Shown here: piece by piece, positions 25,671-33,936 of the stretch
Layout: each line of letters opens with the position of its first letter
Numbering within the stretch: the stretch's first letter is position 1
DNA from: an uncultured Prevotellaceae bacterium
GTDB taxonomy: Bacteria > Bacteroidota > Bacteroidia > Bacteroidales > Bacteroidaceae
Assembly (NCBI GenBank): GCA_947174945.1
Contig: CAMWKZ010000027.1
Coordinates: 1-36,949 of the forward strand
Length of the DNA: 36,949 nt
Direction: 5' to 3'
Translations under genes and position numbers: made by a program
The notes under the pieces: model-generated
Databases searched by the model: none
Seen by the model: only the letters and a program-made list of their open reading frames with translations
Told to the model about the DNA's origin: nothing

Positions 25671-27128
25671 ATGATATCATTTACTGTGAGCCTTGTGGCT
25701 CTTATCTTAGGCTATCTGCTGTATGGCCGCTTTGTTGAGCGGGTGTTTGGTTCAGATAGTCGCGTGACGCCTGCCATTGCCAAGGCTGACGGATTGGACT
25801 ACATTGCGCTTCCTAACTGGAAGGTTTTTATGATTCAATTCCTGAACATAGCAGGTACAGGGCCTATCTTCGGAGCCATCATGGGAGCCAAGTTCGGCCC
25901 TGTCAGCTATCTGTGGATTGTGCTGGGCTGTATCTTTGCCGGTGCCACTCATGACTATCTGAGCGGTATGCTGTCGATGCGCAATGATGGTGCAGGATTG
26001 CCTGAACTGATAGGCAAGTATCTGGGCAAGGCTACCAAGTCGGTCATGCTGGTATTCACCGTGATGCTGCTGATTATGGTGGGTACGGTGTTTGTCTATT
26101 CGCCCGCTGAGATTCTGCACTCAATGGGAGGAGACACGATGTTGTGGATAGTTATCATCTTCTGCTATTACATCATTGCCACGATGCTACCCATCGACAA
26201 GATTATTGGCAAGGTATATCCGCTGTTTGCTTTCTCACTGCTGTTCATGGCTGCAGCCTTGATGGTGGTGCTCTATGTGAAGATGCCGCAGTTGCCTGAA
26301 CTTTGGTCGCACCTTTATAATATGGGTAAGGAGGCGCAGCCTGAGACGTGGACCGATGCCATATTCCCAGCCCTCTTCATTACCATTGCCTGTGGTGCCA
26401 TTAGTGGTTTCCACGCTACGCAGAGCCCTTTGATGGCCCGTTGCATAAAGTCGGAGAAGATGGGACGCCCCATCTTCTACGGTGCCATGATAACCGAAGG
26501 TATCGTAGCACTTATCTGGGCTACGGTGTCGGCATGGTTCTTCTATGGTGAGCCTACGCCGGGCTATGAGTTAATAGCCGCTGCCGACAAGGGCTTTTAT
26601 ACGTCGGCTCCGACAGTGGTCAATCTGGTGTGCAACGACTGGTTAGGCGTGGTTGGTGCCATGCTGGCCATGCTGGGTGTGGTGGCCGCTCCTATCACTT
26701 CGGGCGATACAGCTTTCCGCTCAGGTCGTCTGATTGTGGCTGAGTGGCTGAAGCTCGACCAGCGTCCCATTCTCAAGCGTCTGTATATCTGCATCCCTAT
26801 GTTCCTTTGCTCTATTCTGATGCTGGTATGGCAGATAGAGAATCCCGATGGCTTTAATACTATTTGGCAGTATTTCGGTTGGTCTAACCAAGCGCTTTCT
26901 GTGTTTACGCTATGGACGCTGACCGTTTATCTGGTGCGCCAGCATAAGCCATACTGGCTGACGCTTATCCCCGCTTTGTTTATGACCACCGTCTGTTCCA
27001 CCTTCCTGTTTGTTTCCAAGCAGGCTTTCAACATGGGCGAGACAGGTTACTGTCTGGGCGGTGTTTGCTTTGTCGTAGCTTGCGTATGGTTCGCCCTCTG
27101 GCTTAGAAAGGCCAAGGCTACCGAATGA
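25671..27128 (+). CDS. cstA: CstA-family carbon starvation transporter (short form)
   Basis: A 485-residue inner-membrane protein with about 13 hydrophobic helices. The N-terminal GYLLYGRFVERVFG, PNWKVFMIQFLNIAGTGPIFGAI-type block, GCIFAGATHDYLSGMLSMRNDG, and the later ACGAISGFHATQSPLMARC and GVVAAPITSGDTAFRSGRL are CstA hallmarks. E. coli CstA and BtsT transport pyruvate or peptides and are about 700 residues; this is the shorter form that lacks much of the C-terminal region. ATG 25671 was chosen over an in-frame upstream start at 25629 because the latter would lie inside the -7 box. nadC follows 47 bp downstream and may be cotranscribed. The substrate here is not predictable from sequence. 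Confidence 0.9.
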   Translation: MISFTVSLVALILGYLLYGRFVERVFGSDSRVTPAIAKADGLDYIALPNWKVFMIQFLNIAGTGPIFGAIMGAKFGPVSYLWIVLGCIFAGATHDYLSGMLSMRNDGAGLPELIGKYLGKATKSVMLVFTVMLLIMVGTVFVYSPAEILHSMGGDTMLWIVIIFCYYIIATMLPIDKIIGKVYPLFAFSLLFMAAALMVVLYVKMPQLPELWSHLYNMGKEAQPETWTDAIFPALFITIACGAISGFHATQSPLMARCIKSEKMGRPIFYGAMITEGIVALIWATVSAWFFYGEPTPGYELIAAADKGFYTSAPTVVNLVCNDWLGVVGAMLAMLGVVAAPITSGDTAFRSGRLIVAEWLKLDQRPILKRLYICIPMFLCSILMLVWQIENPDGFNTIWQYFGWSNQALSVFTLWTLTVYLVRQHKPYWLTLIPALFMTTVCSTFLFVSKQAFNMGETGYCLGGVCFVVACVWFALWLRKAKATE

Positions 27129-27175
27129 ATAGTAAATAGTTAATTGTTCTAATCGTAAATAAACCAACTAAGTAT

Positions 27176-28024
27176 ATGTTAAGTGTAGAAGAGTTAGTAG
27201 ACCGCCTGATTGACCTCTCGTTTGCAGAGGATATTGGCGATGGCGACCACACCACCTTGTGTTGTATTCCTGAGGACGCGATGGGCAAGAGCCATCTGCT
27301 GATTAAGGAGGACGGCATTCTGGCTGGCGTGGAAGTGGCTAAGGAAGTGTTCCGCCGTTTTGACCCCGATATGCAGGTCGAGGTGCTGATGCAGGACGGA
27401 ACACGGGTGAAGAAGGGCGACATTGCCATGATTGTGACTGGACGGGTGCGCTCTTTGTTACAGACGGAGCGGCTGATGCTGAACATCATGCAGCGCATGA
27501 GCGGTATTGCCACCATGACGGACAAGTACGTGCAACGCCTACAGGGCACCAAGACCCGTGTGCTGGATACCCGAAAGACGACCCCTGGTATGCGAATGCT
27601 GGAGAAGCAGGCCGTCAAGATTGGCGGTGGCTGTAATCACCGCATCGGCCTGTTCGACATGATACTGCTCAAGGACAATCACGTTGACTTTGCCGGTGGT
27701 ATCACCAATGCCATTGACCGTTGCCATGCTTACCTGAAGGAGAAGAACCTTGACCTGAAGATTGAGATTGAGGTGCGCTCGTTTGACGAGTTGCAACAGG
27801 TGCTCAACCACGGAGGTGTTAACCGCATTATGCTCGACAACTTCTCGGTGCCTGACACGAAGAAGGCGGTTGACATCATTGCCGGACGCTATGAGACGGA
27901 ATCCAGCGGTGGCATCACCTTTGATACCATTCGCGACTATGCCGAGCAGGGGGTTGACTTTATCTCCGTTGGCGCACTGACGCACTCGGTGAAGGGGCTT
28001 GACATGAGTTTCAAGGCTTGTTGA
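27176..28024 (+). CDS. nadC: Nicotinate-nucleotide pyrophosphorylase (carboxylating)
   Basis: The cytoplasmic enzyme joining quinolinate and PRPP to give nicotinate mononucleotide in de novo NAD synthesis. The 282-residue product matches family length and motifs: SFAEDIGDGDHTTLCCIPED, a central NIMQRMSGIAT, VLDTRKTTPGMRMLEKQAVKIGGGCNHR with the quinolinate/PRPP-binding Arg, Lys and His, ILLKDNHV, EIEVRSFDEL, IMLDNF and the closing VDFISVGALTHSVKGLDMS. No nadA or nadB is in the window. It is followed 10 bp later by the M23 lipoprotein gene. Confidence 0.96.
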   Translation: MLSVEELVDRLIDLSFAEDIGDGDHTTLCCIPEDAMGKSHLLIKEDGILAGVEVAKEVFRRFDPDMQVEVLMQDGTRVKKGDIAMIVTGRVRSLLQTERLMLNIMQRMSGIATMTDKYVQRLQGTKTRVLDTRKTTPGMRMLEKQAVKIGGGCNHRIGLFDMILLKDNHVDFAGGITNAIDRCHAYLKEKNLDLKIEIEVRSFDELQQVLNHGGVNRIMLDNFSVPDTKKAVDIIAGRYETESSGGITFDTIRDYAEQGVDFISVGALTHSVKGLDMSFKAC

Positions 28025-28034
28025 GCGTAAGAGC

Positions 28035-29216
28035 ATGGGAGAGTTATTGATGAAACACTTGCCTTGGCTATTCGTATGTTGGCTGTTTGCCGCCTGTAAC
28101 TCCGACCCCGAAAAGGCTCTTGACTCTCCATCCTCATCCCTCAACTACCAGCCGCCCGTCGACTATGAAATGCTGTTAGCGGGCAACTTTGGCGAGCCGC
28201 GTCCTTACCACTTTCACGGGGGCCTTGACATCAAGACGGAAAACGTGGAGGGTAAGCAGGTATTCACTATTGCCGACGGCTACGTCAGTCGGCTCACCGT
28301 CAATAAGTATGGCTTTGGCAATGCCGTCTACGTCAACCATCCTGACGGCATGACCAGCATTTACTGCCACTTGAAACGCTTTGCTGATACTTATGAACGG
28401 CTGTTACAGCGCACAGGGAAGCGTGACACGCTGGACATTCGCCTTACCCCTAATAAATATAAGGTACGCGCGGGCGACCTTATCGCTATCAGCGGTAACA
28501 CGGGCAACTCCACGGGACCCCATCTGCATCTGGAGCTGCACGACACCCGTACTTGGGTCATGCGCGACCCGATGCTCAAGATGGCACCCTATATCGCTGA
28601 CACCGTGGCTCCGCAGGCGCACTCTTTCATGGCAATTCCCGTGGAGGGCGAAGGACTATTCAACGGGGAGACGACTAAGCAGACTTTCGGCTTCGGTCAG
28701 CCCGACACGAAGAAGTCGCATACCGCATGGACCCTGTCGCGCGAGTTTACCGCATGGGGCAGGGTAGGCTTTGCCCTGTGGGCCGACGACTATTGCGAGG
28801 CTACATACCATCACTATGGCATCTGCCACACCCGCTTGCTCGTCGATGGTCGTGAGGTGTTCCGCTCCGACGTTGACAGCATTCCCATCAGTTGCCAGTC
28901 CGAGGTCAATCTATGGGGCGACTACCAGCACTGGCGCCGCACCCGTATATGGTACATGAAGTCTTATCGCGAACCGGGTATGCGCCTGCCTAACCTCCAT
29001 ACAGGCTTCGACCGTGGCATTGTCACCTTCAGCGAAGAGCGCCCTTACCATCTGACCTATATCCTGCGCGACTATCAAGGCAACGAGTCGCGCTATGACT
29101 TTACCGTTCAGGGACAGCCAGACCCCAGCATCAAGCCTCGCCCCCGTCTGGAGATTCTTGACACATACCACCTTTACGGCCAGTGCCTTTGGCCGCTATA
29201 CACCCGTAAGCGTTAG
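28035..29216 (+). CDS. M23-family peptidase-like lipoprotein
   Basis: A 393-residue exported protein. The N-terminal WLFVCWLFAACNSD is a lipoprotein signal with the lipobox Cys at 21. A LytM/M23 domain follows: HGGLD (His61, Asp65) and GPHLHLEL (HxH) are the zinc ligands of cell-wall endopeptidases, and AISGNTGNSTGPHLHLE is typical. All expected metal ligands are visible, so peptidoglycan peptidase activity is plausible. The C-terminal 200 residues form a beta-rich region I do not recognise. Two starts are possible, 28035 and the in-frame ATG 28050, the latter placing the basic residue closer to the hydrophobic stretch. It is probably in a transcription unit with nadC. Confidence 0.86.
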   Translation: MGELLMKHLPWLFVCWLFAACNSDPEKALDSPSSSLNYQPPVDYEMLLAGNFGEPRPYHFHGGLDIKTENVEGKQVFTIADGYVSRLTVNKYGFGNAVYVNHPDGMTSIYCHLKRFADTYERLLQRTGKRDTLDIRLTPNKYKVRAGDLIAISGNTGNSTGPHLHLELHDTRTWVMRDPMLKMAPYIADTVAPQAHSFMAIPVEGEGLFNGETTKQTFGFGQPDTKKSHTAWTLSREFTAWGRVGFALWADDYCEATYHHYGICHTRLLVDGREVFRSDVDSIPISCQSEVNLWGDYQHWRRTRIWYMKSYREPGMRLPNLHTGFDRGIVTFSEERPYHLTYILRDYQGNESRYDFTVQGQPDPSIKPRPRLEILDTYHLYGQCLWPLYTRKR

Positions 29217-29254
29217 CAAGCATAACTAAGCGTCAAAAGCTATATTCAGCCTTT

Positions 29255-29371
29255 AGTATCTCCTTTGGTTAGCTCCAGTATCTATTTCGACATGAAACAG
29301 TATCTGTTTATATAGTAAATAGATACTGGAGCAACCCGAAAGAGATACTGGAGCTAACCAAAGGAGATACT
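29255..29371. repeat. Six 7-bp motifs at exact 22-bp spacing, three forward then three inverted
   Basis: AGTATCT starts at 29255, 29277 and 29299; its reverse complement AGATACT starts at 29321, 29343 and 29365. All five intervals are exactly 22 bp and the whole is symmetric about 29313. The outer 29 bp (29255-29283 and 29343-29371) are perfect inverted repeats. In a shifted register, 29272-29287 and 29317-29332 are also perfect 16-bp inverted repeats, so two alternative hairpins are possible. The array lies between the stops of convergent genes (29216 and 29450). Confidence 0.9.
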
Positions 29372-29410
29372 GTAGGTTGGATGAAGGCAAAATGAGTATT
29401 ATCGACCATC

Positions 29411-29434
29411 AAAAACGTTACCTGTATTTGGTAA
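29411..29434 (-). terminator. Possible short terminator after the SGNH gene
   Basis: TTACC (29418-29422) and GGTAA (29430-29434) form a 5-bp stem around a 7-nt loop; on the minus strand it is followed by CGTTTTTG. The short stem makes this tentative. Confidence 0.4.
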
Positions 29435-29449
29435 TACTATTTCCTGTTT

Positions 29450-30361
29450 TTAGTTGGTTACTATCTTCTTTAACTCCTGTATGATGTCACGAGTGAACTC
29501 ATCAGCACCTCGAGCATTTAGGTGTGTACCATCCTTGAAATACTCATTGTGATGAAAGTATTTGGGATTGTTAGAATAGTCAATAAATGGGATTGCTTGC
29601 TGTTGGCATATTGTCTTGACAGGAGCCAACGAAGTAGTATCCATGCCATCCCAGCATGGTGACACAACAAAGACAACTTTTGTGTCTTTCGATTCATTGA
29701 CCATTTTATTGATGTACTCTATTTTCAGGGGGTCGTAGATAGGTTTAGGCTCTTTTTCGTCTTTATTACGTTTGCTGATTTTCATCGTATCCATTTCTGC
29801 ATGAAGAGGACGGAAACCTTTAATCCCTTTGCTTTGCAATGGCTGTATATAATCTGAGATAACTTGTACAAATCTTGAATTATAGCGATACATTTGACTC
29901 ATCATCTTATATTTTTCCGTGTCATCTACAGATTCAAATACCTTGTCTATCCCTTTCCTGTCATAGTAAGGACGAAGGTGTCCTAAGTATTTGTGATTAT
30001 TTTCGCCGGTAAGCAAATCAAATTCAGGTATTACATCGTATATTAAAATCTTTGGGTGATAACGTTGACATATTAACTGATAACGTCCGTAATTTAGAAT
30101 AGCTCCATTTCCATCCTGCCCGCAATTATAACAAGACATACCCAAAGAATCCGAAATGATAATAGGGTTGTAGTGATGGATTGCACGAGATGAACCAAAA
30201 ACAAGGATATCTTCATTCGTCCCATTGCAGATATAGTTATTACGCATATTATCTCCACCTTTTGCATGGTCTGCTAAATAGGAGAAGGCTTTGCCTGATA
30301 ATATATCAAAGACGAGCACAACAAGAAAAAACACACTGACTTTCAATATAAACTTCTTCAT
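29450..30361 (-). CDS. SGNH-hydrolase-like protein paired with MBOAT acyltransferase
   Basis: A 303-residue protein with one N-terminal membrane anchor (about 4-21), so the rest is probably periplasmic. The SGNH/GDSL hydrolase hallmarks are there: block I as VFGSSRAIHHY with the candidate nucleophile Ser57 or Ser58, and block V as DGTHLNARG with Asp277 and His280 completing a triad. It is 5 bp downstream of an MBOAT acyltransferase gene. The two-gene pattern matches AlgI/AlgJ, PatA/PatB and DltB/DltD systems, in which the MBOAT protein moves an acyl group across the membrane and the SGNH-like partner transfers it to a glycan. The glycan modified here is unknown. Base composition is visibly AT-richer than the housekeeping genes. 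Confidence 0.75.
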   Translation of the reverse strand: MKKFILKVSVFFLVVLVFDILSGKAFSYLADHAKGGDNMRNNYICNGTNEDILVFGSSRAIHHYNPIIISDSLGMSCYNCGQDGNGAILNYGRYQLICQRYHPKILIYDVIPEFDLLTGENNHKYLGHLRPYYDRKGIDKVFESVDDTEKYKMMSQMYRYNSRFVQVISDYIQPLQSKGIKGFRPLHAEMDTMKISKRNKDEKEPKPIYDPLKIEYINKMVNESKDTKVVFVVSPCWDGMDTTSLAPVKTICQQQAIPFIDYSNNPKYFHHNEYFKDGTHLNARGADEFTRDIIQELKKIVTN

Positions 30362-30366
30362 AGTAA

Positions 30367-31782
30367 TCAGAAATTAACGTAAATAAATTGGTCTGCTCCA
30401 AACACCCCAGCCAGCATTATCATCATAAAGATAGTGAAATATGCTGCCCATCGTACACATTTGTTACGATTGTCAAACAATGCAAGTCTGTTGGTATGGT
30501 ATTCGTCGAAATAGTCTTTGACGAAAAGCATCGTAATTCCTGTAAACATTAGAAGGATATCAGTTCTTGGTGGCATGAAGATGCTCATTGGCAATGTCGG
30601 GTCGAATATCCTTGCAATCACACCACAAGCATCAGCCAGCGTAGGCATACGGAAGAAAATCCATGCGAAATTGACTATCAAGAAGGTAATGATGATTTTA
30701 GTGGCTTTGCCCAGGCGGCCATAGCTGCATTTCTGTTGACCAAGCATCTTCTCGATGATTTGGCAAACACCGTGCATACAGCCCCAGACGATAAATGTCC
30801 AGTTTGCACCGTGCCATATACCACTGACAAGGAACGTGACAAAGATATTCCAATAGCTACGCAGCTTAGAGCAACGGCTACCTCCCATTGGGATATAGAC
30901 ATAATCTTTGAGCCATGTGGAAAGAGATATGTGCCAACGGTGCCAAAAGTCGGTGATGCTGACAGCAAAATAGGGACGGCGGAAGTTTTCTGTCAGTTCA
31001 AAGCCAAGCACCTTGCCTACGCCAATGGCCATCAGTGAATAGCCTGCGAAATCGGCATATATCTGGATAGTGTAAAGAACACTCGCTACCAAACACGAGG
31101 TTCCTGTATAATGGACGTAGTTGGGGAGCACGATGTTAACATAAAGTGCCACGCGGTCGGCAACGACAACCTTCATAAACATACCCCATAGTAACATTTT
31201 TAATCCTCCGACAGCTTTGCCGTAGTCGAAGTATGGACGCAGGCTTTTCAGTTGCGGAATGACGAGCGAGGCTTTATTGATAGGGCCTGAGAGAATGTTG
31301 GGAAAGAACGAAACGAAAAGGGCATAGGTCAGAAAATCGTGTTCAGCCTCCTGACGTTTGTAATAGACATCCCAAAGATAACCCAGAGCCTGAAAGGTGA
31401 AGAACGAGATACCGATGGGAATGGCCCAATTTAGTCCAGCCAGATGAAAGCTCAGTCCAACTACTGACAAGACATTGCTGACCGTCTCATTGATAAAGTT
31501 GAAGTACTTGAAGAAAACAAGTGGCAATAATGCCAGCAATACCCCAGCCGTTAAAACGGACTTAGGCCGTTGGCTCTTCTCTATGCAGAGGGCTGCGTAA
31601 TAAGTTACTGCCGTCACCCCTAACAGAATTAGAGCATAGACTGGCTTCCATTGCAGATAGAGCAGATAGCTTACTGCAAGCAGACAGAGATTTCGCGCCT
31701 TGCCGTGCTTCGCGGGAATGGCGTAATACAGCAAGAAAATGAGCGGGAATAACACAATAAAGTTGAACGAGTTGAATATCAT
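30367..31782 (-). CDS. MBOAT-family O-acyltransferase (AlgI/DltB-like)
   Basis: A 471-residue polytopic inner-membrane protein with about 11 hydrophobic helices. Family signatures are IPIGISFFTFQALGYLWDVY (121-140), FFPNILSGPI (159-168), YADFAGYSLMAIG (242-254), DFWHRWHISLSTWLKDYVYI (278-297) and SGIWHGANWTF with the catalytic His324. The ATG at 31782 starts the canonical MIFNSFNFIVLFPLIF N-terminus. The open frame continues upstream to 32043, but that part reads through a repeated intergenic sequence and is rejected as coding. It probably transfers acetyl groups for O-acetylation of an exported glycan together with the SGNH protein 5 bp downstream. The nearest promoter-like element is about 410 bp upstream. 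Confidence 0.9.
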   Translation of the reverse strand: MIFNSFNFIVLFPLIFLLYYAIPAKHGKARNLCLLAVSYLLYLQWKPVYALILLGVTAVTYYAALCIEKSQRPKSVLTAGVLLALLPLVFFKYFNFINETVSNVLSVVGLSFHLAGLNWAIPIGISFFTFQALGYLWDVYYKRQEAEHDFLTYALFVSFFPNILSGPINKASLVIPQLKSLRPYFDYGKAVGGLKMLLWGMFMKVVVADRVALYVNIVLPNYVHYTGTSCLVASVLYTIQIYADFAGYSLMAIGVGKVLGFELTENFRRPYFAVSITDFWHRWHISLSTWLKDYVYIPMGGSRCSKLRSYWNIFVTFLVSGIWHGANWTFIVWGCMHGVCQIIEKMLGQQKCSYGRLGKATKIIITFLIVNFAWIFFRMPTLADACGVIARIFDPTLPMSIFMPPRTDILLMFTGITMLFVKDYFDEYHTNRLALFDNRNKCVRWAAYFTIFMMIMLAGVFGADQFIYVNF

Positions 31783-31855
31783 CCGTCTCACTATTTGTAG
31801 CCTGATGATACCCCTAAACAGACTTGGTTTTGCACTTGTTTCCTTGACTACAAAT

Positions 31856-31960
31856 AGAAAAGCGGGGTACCTGGCCTCTGCCTGTCCGCTCTCTGAGGTC
31901 GTAGGAAACCTTGTAAATGAACAGAGCAGAATTGATACCCACGCCGTTGGTATATATAAT
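31856..31960. repeat. 105-bp dispersed repeat, copy A
   Basis: This is 105 bp, about 89% identical and equal in length to copy B at 32994-33098, in the same orientation. It lies in the long leader of the MBOAT gene. The two ends (AGAAAAGCGGGGTA and ACCCACGCCGTTGG-TATATATAAT) are the best conserved; a short central block differs. Confidence 0.85.
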
Positions 31961-32200
31961 ACGCCCCTAAAGGTGTGCATGACAGCTGCCTCATAGCCAG
32001 CTGTCGGCACACCAACGGGAACGGTACATACCACCCGTAGCATCTACTTCTGCGTTGTCTTTGATTTACAATTCTCGAATTTCCTACGTTCCAGAAAGCC
32101 AAAAACAAAGCGTTAGCAAACGCATTTCCAAATGTAGTGCTCCCTCCCTATTGCCAATCCCGACATCTTGCGAAGTCGGCTCGGCGTGAGTAAGCGAGTG

Positions 32201-32208
32201 CAAAGTTA
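32201..32208 (-). promoter_or_regulatory. -7 element, probable MBOAT-SGNH promoter
   Basis: Minus strand TAACTTTG followed by C, 48 bp after the sod stop codon. No clear -33 TTTG; it is the best promoter match between sod and the MBOAT gene. Confidence 0.5.
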
Positions 32209-32255
32209 CATATTTTTATCGTAACACCGCTCTTGGAAACACAAAAAATAGTGAT

Positions 32256-32837
32256 TTACCCCAGTCTGCGGTTTATCTCGTCCCAGTCAATCAGTTGCCA
32301 GAGGGCGGCAAGATGGTCGGGGCGGCGGTTCTGGTAGTCCAGATAGTAGGCGTGCTCCCATACGTCGAAGGTGAGTAGGGGAGTGAGGCCTTTTGTCAGC
32401 GGATTGCTGGCGTTTGTTTCCTGCGTGATGACGAGCTTGCCATCGGCATCGGCTGACAGCCATACCCAGCCTGAGCCGAAGAGCGTGGCGCCCTTCTTCT
32501 GGAACTCATCGCAGAAAGCGGCAAACGAGCCGAACTGCTGGTCGATGGCTTCGGCGATGCGGCCCACGGGCTGGTTGTCCTGCTTGGGAGCTTTGAACTG
32601 GGTGAAGTACAGGTTGTGGTTCAGTATCTGTCCGGCATTGTTGAAGATGCCTCCTTCGCCCTTGCGAACAATGTCCTCTAAGGGCATGTCCTCAAACTCG
32701 GTGCCCGGCAGCAGGGCGTTCAGGTTGTTCACGTATGCCTGCAGATGCTTTCCGTAGTGGAAGCTGATGGTCTCGGCACTGATTACTGGCTCCAAAGCGT
32801 TAGGAGCATACGGCAATTGTAACAATTCAAGTTTCAT
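32256..32837 (-). CDS. Superoxide dismutase (Fe/Mn type)
   Basis: A cytoplasmic Fe/Mn superoxide dismutase, 193 residues, the normal size. All four metal ligands are visible: His27 (ISFHYGKH), His74 (LNHNLYF), Asp158 and His162 (DVWEHAYYLDY). GSGWVWL and the outer-sphere Gln70 (NNAGQ) also fit the family. Whether it uses iron, manganese or either cannot be told by eye; Bacteroides and Porphyromonas enzymes are known to accept both. It has a strong promoter and stands alone between the two 105-bp repeat copies. Confidence 0.96.
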   Translation of the reverse strand: MKLELLQLPYAPNALEPVISAETISFHYGKHLQAYVNNLNALLPGTEFEDMPLEDIVRKGEGGIFNNAGQILNHNLYFTQFKAPKQDNQPVGRIAEAIDQQFGSFAAFCDEFQKKGATLFGSGWVWLSADADGKLVITQETNASNPLTKGLTPLLTFDVWEHAYYLDYQNRRPDHLAALWQLIDWDEINRRLG

Positions 32838-32859
32838 AATGTTCAGGGTTTTAGCGTTG

Positions 32860-32891
32860 CAAATATAGCCTAAATCCTTAATACCGCCAAA
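32860..32891 (-). promoter_or_regulatory. sod promoter (TTTG / TATATTTG)
   Basis: Minus strand: TTTG at 32888-32891 and TATATTTG at 32860-32867 with a 20-bp spacer, 22 bp before the sod ATG. Confidence 0.75.
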
Positions 32892-32993
32892 CCTTTGCCT
32901 TGGATTTTAACCAAAATTATATCATGACAGCATCCTTTGCGCACCTTTGGCTGGCTGGTATTGGCGTATGGTGCGGAGCGTGTCGGCATATAA

Positions 32994-33098
32994 AGAAAAG
33001 CGGGGTATCTGACTTCTGCCTGTCCGCTCTCTGAGGTCGTAGGAAACCTGTACAGTAGACAAAGCAGAATTGACACCCACGCCGTTGGTATATATAAT
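32994..33098. repeat. 105-bp dispersed repeat, copy B
   Basis: Second copy of the repeat at 31856-31960, same orientation, about 1.1 kb away on the other side of sod, lying between the alkD-like stop (33117) and the sod promoter. A short frame through it encodes the same RFPTTSESGQAE-type peptide as copy A, which I take as a by-product of the repeat. Confidence 0.85.
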
Positions 33099-33116
33099 TA
33101 ATATAGTCGGCCTTTG

Positions 33117-33896
33117 CTACGACCGCATCCAGTGTTGCCGTTCCTCGTCGGTCATCTTTTCAATGGCGTATCGCAGTGCCGTGCGGGGCATCTCGTGAGC
33201 GTGCTGGCGCAGAAAGTCGCGCAACAAGTCCATCGACACCCGCTTGCCCATCTCGCGGAGCATCCAGCCCACGGCCTTGTGCATCAGGTCGTGCGAGTGG
33301 TGCAGGTGCATTTCGGCATAGCGCAGACACCACGACGCATCGCCCATCTGCAGCGTCTTCCATGTGCAGACCATGCTCATGCGCTGTCGCCAGAGGCAGG
33401 GGCTGGTCGCCAGCTCGTCAAGCACCCTGAGTTTGTAGTCCCTGTCGCCCAGTGCCGAGGGCAGCATCAGCCAGCAGCCCAGTATCTTCGGTGCCGACAT
33501 ATCCACAAGGTCCCAGTTGTTCGCCCGTTCTGCATGTTTCAGGTAGAGCTGCAGGATTTCGTCGCGCCGTCGCATCGCCTCGGCATCATTGGTGAGCCGC
33601 TTTGTTGCCAGTCGCTCAAATTGCCAGACGAGTAGCAGCAGTCCGCACAGCCGCACCTCGTGCCATCGGCACGTCAGCAACTCGGGTATCTCGCTCAGCG
33701 GCATATCCTTTGCCACCGCCTTCACCACTTCGCGCGTCCGAGGCACCTTAATGCCCAGAAACTCATCGCCGTAGCCGTATTCCCCTCGAGCTGTTTTGAA
33801 GAACCTTATCAACACCCGCCGCTGCTCCTCGTCGCGCAGCGTTTCCATGTATGAAATGACCTCCTGAGCCGTCATAACCGCCTTTTCACTCGTCAT
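33117..33896 (-). CDS. AlkD-like DNA alkylation repair protein (HEAT-repeat glycosylase family)
   Basis: A 259-residue all-helical protein of the DNA alkylation repair (AlkD) family. The N-terminal RFFKTARGEYGYGDEFLGIKVPRTREVVK is the family signature, followed by HEAT-like helices such as WHEVRLCGLLLLVWQFE, NNWDLVDMSAPKILG (the WDLVD motif carrying the catalytic-type Asp) and HDLMHKAVGWMLREMGKR. AlkD excises bulky or cationic N3/N7-alkyl purines without base flipping. It starts at 33896, or at the in-frame ATG 33875. The -7 box at 33917-33924 lies close to the edge of the MITE-like element. Confidence 0.88.
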   Translation of the reverse strand: MTSEKAVMTAQEVISYMETLRDEEQRRVLIRFFKTARGEYGYGDEFLGIKVPRTREVVKAVAKDMPLSEIPELLTCRWHEVRLCGLLLLVWQFERLATKRLTNDAEAMRRRDEILQLYLKHAERANNWDLVDMSAPKILGCWLMLPSALGDRDYKLRVLDELATSPCLWRQRMSMVCTWKTLQMGDASWCLRYAEMHLHHSHDLMHKAVGWMLREMGKRVSMDLLRDFLRQHAHEMPRTALRYAIEKMTDEERQHWMRS

Positions 33897-33916
33897 TGCT
33901 TTACCGTTTATGCGTG

Positions 33917-33924
33917 CAAAGATA
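33917..33924 (-). promoter_or_regulatory. -7 element of the alkD-like gene
   Basis: Minus strand TATCTTTG followed by C, 21 bp before the ATG at 33896. The position expected for the -33 lies inside the terminal inverted repeat that begins at 33937, and no TTTG is seen there. Confidence 0.55.
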
Positions 33925-33936
33925 CGACTTTTTTGG

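Larger units (their letters stand above)
31783..32255. other. 473-bp non-coding leader between MBOAT and sod genes
   Basis: I see no gene here. It holds repeat copy A (31856-31960), a hairpin with GACAGCTG (31981-31988) and CAGCTGTC (31998-32005) whose flanks GTGC/GCAC also pair, and a minus-strand -7 box at 32201-32208. If transcription starts there, the MBOAT mRNA has a leader of about 410 nt. Confidence 0.6.

Noticed and set aside
29255..29371. CRISPR array
   Set aside because: Only 7 bp of each 22-bp unit is conserved, the units invert at the midpoint, and no cas genes are present.
31783..32043. 87-residue N-terminal extension of the MBOAT protein
   Set aside because: It would translate the 105-bp intergenic repeat; the canonical MBOAT N-terminus begins at 31782.
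32870..33076. 68-codon minus-strand frame through repeat copy B
   Set aside because: Its peptide exists only because the DNA repeat is conserved, and it overlaps the sod promoter.
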